64,000 bases of DNA from Amyloporia xantha (Eukaryota; Basidiomycota; Agaricomycetes; Polyporales; Adustoporiaceae). This document shows, in pieces, positions 25,183 through 36,113 of the stretch. The stretch is taken from contig JAYKKR010000001.1 of NCBI GenBank assembly GCA_036971615.1, positions 3,038,001 through 3,102,000 of the forward strand, in the 5' to 3' direction. The notes below the pieces were generated by a model. That model saw nothing but the letters and a program-made list of their open reading frames with translations, was not told where the DNA came from and made no database searches. Made by a program: the position numbers and the translations under genes. The stretch's first letter is position 1, and each line of letters starts with the position of its first letter.

Positions 25183-25717
25183 ATACGTGCCCGCAGAGGT
25201 AAGTTCTATCTACTGACTTCGGACACATGTTGACCGTTCGATGAATGTGACAGCAACTGGATGTGTTGATTGTCGCGTCGGCCTGTATTTTACATCTTCT
25301 CGAGCTGTCCGTACAGTCGTTACATTCTTCCAGCTTGATTTCATTTCGCGCGAACTACGGCTCTTTGCATCCAGAACGTGACATTCTAGGATTTATTTCA
25401 TACAACCTTATAATGAATCAATCTGTGGTAATGCAGACGTACGATGGACATGGTGTTCATGATGTGTCTATCGTCCAATATTCTTCGCTACTCGATCGTA
25501 GGAGGGAATTATGTAATCGGCATCACGACGTCACTGACCTGTCTGACCGTGCCAACTTTGTCCTAATCTACCTGCGCGACTACTGGCCGGTTACTTATTG
25601 TTGCATTCCTGTTTATGCTATTCATCTGCTTGGGCAGGGCCAAAAATATGTATCATACGGGAGAAATCTAACTGCCTAGTGTGCATAACTGGCCCGTCAT
25701 CTCCAGTCTTGTTCAGC
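25183..25717. other. Intergenic region before RNI-like gene
   Basis: A 535-bp region. A donor/acceptor pair at about 25200-25253 could be a 3'UTR intron of the preceding gene. No other gene was seen. Confidence 0.4.
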
Positions 25718-27614
25718 ATGAGCTCCGGATCCATAACCAAGGGTTCTACCACGCGCCCTGCAAAGCGGCGAAGGACAGATGCTCATGCAGTCCAGGACGA
25801 TATTCCAACTCCACAAGCACAGGCAAGCGCACCGTCAGCCACTGCTTTGTCTGTCAGAGCCCTACCACCCTCTCATGTCCCCACTCTTGTGACATTGTGC
25901 ATTCGAATCTTTGCGGATAATCTCCAGAAGCTGTCAACGGATGAAGCCGTCTGGGAGTCTGTACGCACCTATTTGAAGGCACTTCCGGATTCCCTGGTTC
26001 CCAGGGTGTTTGTCGCATTGAAATCCACCTGTCCAACAATCCTCAGCAATGGACTTATAGTTGCCGTAGGTGCTTCCGTAGTGCCCCTGTGGACTTTCTC
26101 ATATTGTTCTCGAAGAATTTTATTCGCGGCACCTCGATAGCGCTCGACAATAGTTTGCCAGGAGTGAACAGGCACACCATTGCGTCTATCCGTGACTCCA
26201 CAGCATGCACGACGTTGCGGGAATTACGCCTCAGCGACTTTGAGAAAGAACCAGACACTTTGTTTGCCTCAGTGGTGTCGAAACTTCCATCGTTACAAGT
26301 ACTAGTCCTACGGTAAAGTTATGTTTCCCGACTCCTGAGGTTTGCTGCCTGCTGAATGTAGCCTTCAGTGGTTGTACCAAAGTTGGTCAGAAGACTCTTG
26401 ACTCAGTCGCGAAGTCTTGTCCACGACTTGTGGTCCTCAATCTGAATTACACGTCGGCGTTGCCTGTTTTTGTCGCCCCTGTACTGCTAGCATGCAGAAA
26501 GCTCGAAGTTCTGAAGGCTGCAGGGATTTCAAATTGGGTCTGTCTCACAATTTTACATCTTATTATGGTGCATAATACATGTACGTTAGACGGATGCTGC
26601 CTTTGGCAAGTTATGCGCCGTTTTGGGAAGCCAAGAGGATTTTCAACTCCTTGAGCTACGAACACTGAAATTACGCCAGACAGCTCTCAGCGACAACGCA
26701 TTGAGCCCCTTCCTCTCCTTTTGCCCCAACCTCAGACGCGTTGATCTTTCATTCACCCTCATTCGACATCCGGCAAGTCTACTCGCCGGAAAACCTCTGG
26801 AGAAGCTTTCGTTAACCTCGACGAAGGTGACGGGTGCAGAATTACTCGCTGCCGTGTCCAATGTGCCGGACCTGGTGACTCTAAACATAGGGGCTCTTGG
26901 CGGAGGGCAAGGTTCTTCGGCGGCCATCTCCAATTCGTCTGCAATGAGCATGACCGACCAAACACTTCGAGATCTCACCAATATCGTGGAGAAATATACT
27001 CGCCTCGATCGGGTTAATTTGGTTGGAAACACGAAGTTAGGGATGACGGGGAAGCGAGATAGTGCCATAGCCGATTTCATCCGTCGAGTCGGGAGAAAGT
27101 GCACGGTAAGCAATGCTGATTTATCTCCGTAGACTTCGATTTCGACGCGTTTCTTGATACCGGTGATTTGCATAGATTCTAAATCTAGCCAACATATCGT
27201 CTCTGCGCTCATCTGACCTCGAAGGGCTTGTCCCTGACACCATCGAGGAGGAGTCCGCGAAGTTACAAGTTCTGATCTTGAATAACACTGCGGTTGACGA
27301 CGATGCAGCACATTTTATCTCTAGTTGTCGGTTACTGGAGACGTTGTCGGTAGGTGGGACGAGGTTCACGAGTAAGCAGGCAGTTTCCAGCTATGTGTGA
27401 AGGAATATATGTTGCAGTCTCATACACACGTCTAGACAAGGGCCTCTATACGATTATCGATGCATGCCCGAGATTACAGAGACTCGATTTGACTAGTTGC
27501 CGAGGGGTCAGGGTTGGGGATCGTAGACGCTTCTTCGAGGTGAGCAGTTGTGCACTGTCAGTCTGTCAGACGATACCGACACTATTTTAGGTTTGGGAGC
27601 AGGAGAGAGGGTGA
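25718..27614 (+). CDS. Leucine-rich repeat (RNI-like) protein
   Basis: An RNI/AMN1-type leucine-rich repeat protein, the class found in F-box adaptors and Rad7-like repair factors. Seven exons (25718-26065, 26116-26312, 26369-26537, 26590-27105, 27176-27371, 27436-27539, 27591-27614) give 517 residues, and all phases close. A basic N-terminal patch (TTRPAKRRRTDAH) looks like a nuclear signal. Repeats are visible as LPSLQVLVLRGCTKVG, CPRLVVLNLNYTSAL, CRKLEVLKAAGISNW, CPNLRRVDLSFTLI, LQVLILNNTAVDD and CPRLQRLDLTSCRGV. A nuclear Rad7-like role is possible, but the Rad7 zinc knuckle was not seen, so I leave it unnamed. Confidence 0.85.
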
Positions 27615-28242
27615 GAGGATAAGTGAGACATGCACTGTACGCTGTCAGGCGAACCATTCCACGACTATCCTCTTTCCTGTGGAGGTCCAGAATTAATATA
27701 GCATCATCGTAACCGGCTTGTATCCGGCCCAACTTGCAGAGTAATCAGCCGTACGGTCGGTCGTTCTTCCAGCGAAATGTATGCGTCATACTAGCATTCA
27801 ATGTAATGGCTCATCCGTTATTGCTTGAGCATTGTCCTCGAGCAATAACTATGGCGCCGTACGATACATCTTACCTTATGTAATGATCGGTCTCCTTGCT
27901 ATGAACGCTCTCACCAGGTGGATAAGTGCATACGTGGATCCAAGTGCTTGAGTGGACACCATGAAGAAATCATCTCAGAGGAATCCAGTTTCTTGCTCAT
28001 TGCGAATTGGGGTCATTTCACGTAGAGTTTTCCGCAGCCACAGACGCGTGTCATCACGTGCACGTGTTTTGGATGGCCACGTCCGTAAAAGGAAGTGCCT
28101 TGTATTTAGCTTTGACCATATACTCCGCGGCGTGTATCAATGGCCCAAGCTCTTGAACAAGGTCGCGCTCTAATAAGCAACGCCACTTGTTGCTTTCTTT
28201 TCTCCCTCTTCCACATTTTCCCCTCGTACACTATCCTCCAAC
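27615..28242. other. Intergenic region before kinase-like gene
   Basis: A 628-bp region. CACGTGCACGTG near 28050 contains two overlapping E-box-like sites. The 60 bases before the next start are CT-rich. No gene was recognised. Confidence 0.5.
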
Positions 28243-31200
28243 ATGGATTCACAACAGCGTACAGCACTTTACCGCCTCCAGACTGAGAACAGAGCAGCTC
28301 GCTCTGCTTTCCTCAAATCTATTTCCGCCTCTACGAGCAAGTTGGATCCAATGTGGATTACAACCACTGCCAGTGGTGACGGGCCTGCTCGCGTCGCTTG
28401 CCCTCCCCAACCATCTGTCTTCTACAACGTGCTCACTGCAATCTACACTCCGAACGCGCCAGTCGCGCAATCCGAACCTCAGCGCAGAGCGAACCCCTCT
28501 CCTCCCGCTCCTCCTCGTGCAGGTGGAAAATCGACATCATCCTATGATATGATTCAATGGGTTCGTTCGGTGGACCCGGAGCTCGTTGATAGTTCAGACG
28601 AGGAAGATAACGCAGGAGGCTCCATGAACACCGATGACATCCCGAGTGGCCTCCTGCATGAGCCACTGTATACACCGTTCGGTAGATGGGCATGGGCTGC
28701 TGGGCAGTCAATAGTAGATCCTCGGGTAATACTTGAACTGGGTGGTACGTTCATGACATTACCTGACTGTATCGTTCTCATGTTTCTCTCGCAGCCGGAG
28801 CTATGTGCACCGCAACTCTTAAGCAAGGACGTATCGGAGGCCATATGACCACATACATAAGCAGATGGTGAGGATGATTTATGCCAACTGCTGCCGTATG
28901 TATACTGACTCACAAAAAATCAGTTGGTCCTTGAAGAAGCGACTCGGGTGGCGAGGATTCTATTCTGAGGTATGTCCTCCGCATGCAGCCACATAGATTC
29001 ATAGGCTTGATTGAGAATAACCTCTTTGCAGCTCGCATTGTATAAGTCGCGACTCTACTTGCGACCTCTGCAGGGTGACGTCGTCCCTTCCCTGATTGGT
29101 GTACACATCGACGGGATTTCCGTCAGTCTGGCCATGGAGCCACCACACCATTCATTCTGGATCGAAGCCTCTCCAGACATGCCTCTGGCGTTGAAAGACA
29201 GGGTCCTTGCCGCGTTCGACAAATTGCACCAGCGTGGCATTCTCCATGGAGATGCCGAATTACGACATATGCTCATCGGTGGCGATGGTGGAGTTACACT
29301 CATCGACTTTCAAGAAAGTCGTGCGCTCCGACCAATAGCTAATCTCCAACTTCAGCAAGCTACCAAGGAAGACTTCGAGATGGAGATCCGTAAAGTGATG
29401 TTCAAGCTCGATTACTGCGGTAGCCGACAGTATGAGGTGGAGAAGATGTCGAGAGCAACTAAACGCGAGAAACGGAATTCGGACCGATGGGCGAAACGGC
29501 GAGGCAGAATCGTTGGCATTTACGACGGCCCTATCGAGGAATACGAGCCAATTGATGTTGAAGATGACATTATTGTGCCCGTGGTTCCATTCAACGTGTG
29601 GGAGGCGCAGTGGGCCCCCTCGGCGAACGAGCCTCCACGACGTACTGTCGTCCCTGGACAGACTCCGGAACAAGTGGAAGTGGCTGTCCGTCACTTTATG
29701 GCCATCGTCGCACAAATGGAAGCCGAACGGATCAAATATGATGAAGCGTTGGCAGACCACCTCGACGAGGGTGAAGACGATATGATGCAGGATGGCGATT
29801 ATATCATGGACGGCGAGGAAGATGTCATGATGGATGAGGCCGCACCACTCGACAGTAATCCGAGGAAGCGTCGAAACTCAGAGCTCAGTGATTCCCTGGA
29901 GCCGCATTCGAAACGTCGTCGTCGTAATGCTATGATTCCTCCTACCGACCCCGTAACGACGCCGTCTTCTGGCGCCGCACTTGGGAGGGAGTTTACAATT
30001 ACGAAATGTACGACAGCCGTCATGTGTGAAATTGACGGGGAGCTTCTTCCGGCTTCAAGCTCATCGCACAACCCACCACAACCTCCCAAGGCTCGCGATT
30101 TTGCTGTGTCTCCACCCCGCTTACCTCTTACCGAGAATCCATATCCCCGCGCGTCGTCTTCAATATCAGAGCTATCGTCTGATCAAGCACGACTCCCGAT
30201 AGCATCGAGCTCACCCTCTGACGTTCCTCAGCCTCAGCCCGTCAAGATCCGGGACTTCGTCGATGAGCCGTATGACGGACCACGCGGCTATTACGTGCCC
30301 CACCCACCGACAGAAATCCGGATGGGCATAGAGAGAGTTATCTATATCCGCGAGAACAACCGCGCAGAATGTACCGATCTGGACCTCCGGTACCACACGC
30401 GCGATCTGAATGACTGTGCGCCCCCCGACTTCAAGAGGCACCTGCCGCGCGGCAAGCACGTCGCCAAGGGTGAGCTCAAGCGCAGGAAGGAGCGGCTCGA
30501 TGACCCCGGCGCGCACGAGAAACCGGCGTGGAAAAGGAAGCTGCTCTTGCCATATGGTGAGGATCGTGAATTGAACTTGTTGATGTCATCGGAGTACTTG
30601 GACATCAAGGCCGACCGAGCAATTCTCACTGAGGACCAGGTCAAGGCCCGTCTGGGTCCAAGCTCCTCAACCTCGTCGCGACCAAGGCAAGCTCGGTCCT
30701 CGCGTCCTCGCAGTATCTTGCGCAAGAGGCCCCCCATCAAACCGATTTCCCACCGTCACATCGACTGGGCTGAAGAATCGGATCTATGCCTTTCGCCCAA
30801 GCTTGGTCCTCCTCCCTTGCCGATTCCTAGGTCAGAGACAAGAGCCATTCTAGGGTCGTACATGACAGATGAATTCTTCAGCGCGCCTGTTCACGCAGAC
30901 AATGTGGAGGATGAACCTACGCCTGTTGGTTTCTTAGAGGCCACTGATGAGGGACACTCTTCCCTAGCGCCTCTAGCGACTCACGACCCCGCTCGTAAGC
31001 TGGCGTTCGCGACCTTGGGAATTTCCACCCACGAATTTCCGTCGACATCTGCGGCGTCTGACCGAGCATCCAGCGGTTCTGGGGCGTCAAGCCGCAGTTC
31101 TGGCAGCCGAAACGCTGTCGGAGGCGGTGCGACATTTGAAGTCCCGAGCCTTGCTTCTGCCTCGAGGATGTCGAAGCCTGGTCCGCTGAAACGGCGTCCT

Positions 31201-31365
31201 CGTCCGGAATGGGCCACGATGATCAAGATATATGACGAAGATGCGGCACCATCGACAGTGCGCGAGCTTCCCCACAAGGATGCGGGGAAGAAGACGTACG
31301 CAGTCGAAGGGCCCCAAGAGCTTGCTGCAGAGTATAATGAGCTGGTGGAGTTGATTTCGAAGTGA
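28243..31365 (+). CDS. Large kinase-fold-like protein, function unknown
   Basis: Four exons (28243-28744, 28795-28867, 28924-28969, 29032-31365) give 984 residues. A kinase-like core spans roughly residues 150-310. It includes ALYKSRLYLRPLQGDVVPSL (like a hinge region), then LHQRGILHGDAELRHMLIGG and GGVTLIDFQESRAL. HGD with a downstream DFQ resembles catalytic and metal-binding motifs of fungal APH/Bud32-like kinases rather than classical protein kinases. An N-terminal lysine/ATP loop is not evident. Two-thirds of the protein is disordered: acidic runs (DEGEDDMMQDGDY), a basic patch (SKRRRRN), a charged segment near residue 510 (PPDFKRHLPRGKHVAKGELK) and Ser-rich tails. Activity is uncertain; it could be a pseudokinase. 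Confidence 0.75.
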
Positions 31366-32175
31366 TTGGATACTTTCTGATAGTAGCTAATTGGCTGTGA
31401 ATCTGTATTTGTCTCTCGTGCTGTTTGTACTGTTTTAAACCACCTCGCAGGTGTCCAGTTTTTAATATCTGATTATTCAGTGGTGCTGCATCACATTCTG
31501 CTGACCACATTCCTTCTGACATACCGTGTCAGCCCCATGACCGCCGGCGTAGATGTTGTCAAATTGTGTGGTGCACGACTGCTCGTGTGCTACAAACTGA
31601 AGCTGTTGTGTTGTACCTTACTTGATTGTACCTGCCTTGGGCCTCCGTGTTTACAGTCTAAGCCGCGATGGTCTCAGACGATCGATCGGAGAGAGAAAGG
31701 GACACGAGCCTGTATTGTTGGAAAACACATGGGGGCGGCCAAGCCATATATGTCACATTTTGCCGACTGATAGATCCCAGTCGCGCGCAAGTCTATATTG
31801 CACTGCCCTGACCGTTCCCGCTCCGTACCATGAGTGATCTACTACAGCCACAGCCGCCAACAATGGCAGGTGGTCAGAAGAGCCCCGAATTGCCAAGCGT
31901 TAACATGGACGTGTATTGCAGAGAATCCAGCTCCGGATCCTGGTGGCTAGCTTGCAGATAAGCCTCCAGCTATGACCCACTCCGGTGACAGGCTGTGCGA
32001 ATGGGACCGCCATCGCCTGCCACTTACAGAGTCTCGGCGCGCTTTCGGGGTCATCGATCAATCTCGCCTTGTGCAAATTTGCTTGCAATTTCCGGTCTAG
32101 CGCGTTCACGCGGCGATAAAAGACCCCATCTAACGTCTTCGCTGTCTCCTCCTCCCTTCTCATCCTCCTAGAGCC
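31366..32175. other. Permease upstream region
   Basis: An 810-bp region between the kinase-like gene and the amino-acid permease. A TATA-like GATAAAAGAC lies about 60 bases before the permease ATG. No gene was recognised. Confidence 0.5.
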
Positions 32176-34666
32176 ATGTCTGATGAGTACAACGAGAAAA
32201 TCGACCAGGAGAAACCCAATGCAGATGTCGTGGGCGTCTCCGACTACGATTCAGAGGCCCATGTCGCCATGGATTCTCTGGTCCCCCAGGAGGCTAGGCT
32301 GAAGCGGCAGTTGAAGAACAGGCATGTTGCTATGATTAGGTGAGACAGTCCTTTCTTATTTCCTCTGTTCATCTCAGGCTTAAGTGCACAATGCCACCAG
32401 TATTGGAGGTACAGCACACACTCTCGCGTCTATAGGCATTAGACGCTGATACACCATGCGCAGGTGTTATCGGTACTGGGCTCTTTTTAGGCACTGCCAA
32501 TTCCTTAGTGGCTGGTGGACCCGTTGGACTTCTGCTTGGGTACATCGTTGTCGGTACTATATGTTACAGTGTGATGGTAAGACTCGTTGGTAGTCGGACC
32601 TCGTCAAATCTTGAAAGAATATGCCTAGATTTCTCTCGGTGAAATGATTGCATACCTACCCCTGCCGGGCGGTCACATCAAGCTAGCCGAGCGATTCGTG
32701 GATCCCGCATTCTCTTTCACTATGGTGCGACAGTATCTTTCTGTACGATTACGAGACCATTTACTGATCAATCGGCCTTGGTTTAGGGCTGGAATTATTG
32801 TCAGTAAAGTCTTATCGAGCTGGCTTGATGATTGCTGACGCGATGGCAAAAGGGTATAATTGGACTATTGTCCTGCCTGCGGAGCTTAGTGCCGCGGCCG
32901 TGTTAATTAATTACTGGAATGATACTGTAAATAATGCCGCGTGGATTTCTATCTTCCTCGTTGTGGTCATTACCATCAACTTATTTGGTGCTGGTGCGTA
33001 TCGATTTTTCTCGTAATCTCATCTCGAACTTATCGTATCGCGTGGTACAGGTGTATACGGCGAGGCCGAATTCATCTTTGCGTACGTTTGTCACGATCAA
33101 CAGTATATATCTCGTCTAAACACCTTCCAGCTCCATCAAGGTCATCACAATAACAGGCCTCATTATACTTGGAATTGTCCTTGATTTAGGAGGGGGTCCG
33201 AATCACGATCGTATTGGTTTCCGTTATTGGAAGCACCCTGGACCATTCGTCCAGTACAACGGAATTAGCGGCAACACAGGTCGCTTCCTTGCATGGTGGG
33301 CCGTCATGTCTCAAGCAGCGTTCTCCTTCATCGGCACCGAAATTGTAGCCGTAAGTGGATGTTCATCAACCAGGCGCACTGCAGGAGTGACAGGAACGAT
33401 CATGACAGATTGCTGCCGGTGAAGCTAAGAACCCTCGACGAAACCTGCCAAAGGCGATTCGCCGAGTGTATGTCCGTATCCTCCTGTTTTATATTGGCGG
33501 TGTGACTATAATCGGCCTACTTGTGCCCTACACCAACCCGAGCCTCAACCTGAAGAGCAATACCGCTGCGAAGTCTCCATTCGTAATTGCCATCTCGACC
33601 GCCGGTATCAAAGGATTGCCGTCGGTGAGGACTGCTACGATTGTCGCCTGCATCTAAGCGATACTGAAATCTTCTAGGTTATTAATGCTGCGCTTCTGAC
33701 ATCGGCATGTTCTGCAGCCTCCAGTGATTTGTATACCAGTTCACGTGCACTCTGTATGTGCTGTGCCCTGTCCTATGAGGATTCCCACTCACTCACTGGC
33801 TGGTTCTAGACGGTCTCGCTTTAGTCGGCAATGCGCCCAAGATATTCGCGAAGACAGCTCGCAATGGATTGCCCTACGTCTCGCTCATAACCTGCGCGCT
33901 ATTCTCTACCCTTGCATATATGGGCGTCAAGTCGGGGTCTGGAAATGTGTTCAGCTGGTTTGCTAACAGTGAGTTCTGCGGTAATGATGTGTAGCACAGC
34001 TTACTCAGTCTCGCTTCGCGCCTTCTAGTGACTTGTGAGCATCTCAGTTGTCTCCTGCGTCTCGGAAACTAAAGACATCTTGCAGCTGTCGCGGGTTTGA
34101 TGACATGGTTCGGCATTTGCGTGACCTACATTCGCTTCTACAAAGGATTCCAGCTACAAGGCTTCGATCGAAGCACCCTGCCGTATGCGTCTAAGCTGCA
34201 GCCATATGCAGCATGGTATGGGGCAATTTCATGCGTGACAGTCTGTTTCGTAGGTGCCTTCATTTCGCCCGCATGACTAGCCGTTGACCTGCCTTGCAGT
34301 TCAGCGGATTTGCCGTCTTCCTGAAGGGTGGATGGGTTGTGGCGACATTTGTTACAGACTACCTCCCCTTGGTGCTTTTCCCGATCCTGTACGCCGGTGC
34401 GAGGCTCTGGAAAAGGGTGCCCCCAGTCCAGGCGCATGAGATGGACTTTGTCTCCGGCCTCAAGGAGATCGAAGCGGATACGTATGTTGCCACCAGCCTG
34501 TTCGTGCGTATGTCAGGCCTTGACTGCTTCTTGTTTGACAGGTACGACGACCCTCCGCCGAAGAACAAATTGGAAGCGTTCTGGATGTGGTTGGTGAGCA
34601 CGCCATTCATTTTATCCCACCCGGATCATGCCACTGACATGCCCCTGTGGCGATGTCAAGATGTAA
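32176..34666 (+). CDS. Amino-acid permease (AAT/YAT family)
   Basis: A plasma-membrane amino-acid/proton symporter of the fungal Gap1/Dip5 type with about 12 membrane helices. Sixteen exons give 548 residues, and every phase closes. Family motifs are present: LKNRHVAMISIGGVIGTGLF in helix 1, SLGEMIAYLPLPGGHIKLAE and FIGTEIVAIAAGEAKNPRRN. The N-terminus is acidic with Lys residues (YNEKIDQEK), a plausible ubiquitination region. Very small exons are required: 8 nt (32401-32408), 13 nt (32787-32799) and 6 nt (34029-34034). The last exon encodes only Met and stop (34661-34666). Without the last splice the frame would run to 34692. Substrate specificity is not assignable. SSH4 and SNF4, further along, belong to pathways that control such permeases in yeast. 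Confidence 0.93.
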
Positions 34667-36113
34667 AAACCTGTAATCAACGAGGGTGGTGATCGCAGCG
34701 CGCATATATAAGATTCACCTAATCTGTGTATCATATGTGTCAATGTCTCTTCACGATGTACTCACGTGCGTTGTCTATTTAAACTTACGTGCTTATTATT
34801 TCCGCATGGGATACCGCTCCCTGTCCGACAGACTGATGAAACTCGGATCCGACCGCACTATATGATATGTATATGATACAGATATATCAGGTTCCATCAG
34901 ATGTTGTGGCCGACTTGTTGTTGAGTCGGCTTTTCGATTGCATGGTGAGACATGTTGTCAATTATCCAACTGCGTGGTCGGATGCGGAAGCGCACTGCGC
35001 AATGCTTGACCTGTGGTACAAGCCTACAACGCACTTGAGGTACTCATTCCGGCTAGCTTCGAACCATGAGTGCGTGAAGCATTGCGGTTCGGCAGATCAG
35101 ATCGCATCTGGCGAACCGCAGTTTGTCTTGCAGAAGACAAGGCAAGAGTATCCTGGTTGCAGAAATGGCTTACACACGTTTCCACCAGCCTGGCGGAATG
35201 GTCGTGATTGTATTGAATCGTTGTCGTTGATTAACGCGATATTATAATTTTCTCACCTCAAAGATGTCGTGCGCTACAGGCGGCTTTACGACCTTGATGA
35301 AACTTTGTAACATGACAGACGCGTGAAGATGGTGTCTGCGGAATGATGCCAAAACGTCTCCAGTGCGGCACAACGTGAGGGGTAGACAGCAAGTTTCATG
35401 ACAGTGCGGACAGTCTGTGATGGGTGAGGGCCACTGACTGGAATGTTGCGTGAAATGTGCACTGTAAGTACAGCACAGTCGAGGCACACGTGAGACTCTT
35501 TGATAGGCGTCCTGGCCTCAAGCGCGCAGCGACAGGCGAAAATTACTCGTCGATCCTGGAGCTCAGGAGCATCCCATTGCTTGTGAAGCTGCGCGAAGGC
35601 TATTCACACACTAGGCACTGCGTCTCATCGAGCAGTAACAGTTAGATCAGGACCTAACGCTCCCTCGCAGCACGGAGGCCAAGTCACGATTTCGTGTCAT
35701 ACGGCTCAGAAATGGCGTCCGCGGATGACCGAAGTGACAGTCCCACCCTTGGCTCCTGGACTGGACGAGCGCGGAAAGTCGAGACAGAGTCTATGCACGG
35801 TGAGTGGGTCGTCTCATTTTACAGGCAGGAGGGAAACGGCGTGTAGAGCACTGAAGGCGGCGACGGTGACCACACGTTGTAGCGGGCTGTTTGTTTGTTG
35901 CAGTTGTTGATGCAGACATAGCAGACCGTGCACGCTGATCCTCTCTGGCTGATCCTTGCACTGTAGCTCTATTACTCTGCTCTCCCTGCTTTGGTCGCGT
36001 TCCATCCTCTGCGTTTATGCTCTGGCTGATTTCTCTTCTCTCTACTGTCAGATCGGGACTCGTTCGACGCACACCCGCTCCCATCACCCTACTCCGCTAG
36101 CAGGAATATAGGA
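34667..36113. other. Long intergenic region with hairpins
   Basis: About 1.45 kb between the permease and the RhoGEF gene. A 126-codon open frame (34867-35247) shows no motif and is cut through by hairpin sequence, so it is not called. The last 400 bases probably hold the RhoGEF promoter and leader. Confidence 0.45.
35083..35140. repeat. Two adjacent inverted repeats (hairpins)
   Basis: The first, 35083-35120, has a 9-bp stem (TGCGGTTCG with CGAACCGCA), one mismatch and a further 5-bp stem. The second, 35123-35140, has a perfect 7-bp stem (TTGTCTT with AAGACAA) and a 4-base loop. No tRNA cloverleaf fits. They may be the remains of a small inverted-repeat element. Confidence 0.6.

Noticed and set aside
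34867..35247. 126-codon open frame between the permease and RhoGEF genes
   Set aside because: No motif, unusual composition and overlap with hairpins; probably random.
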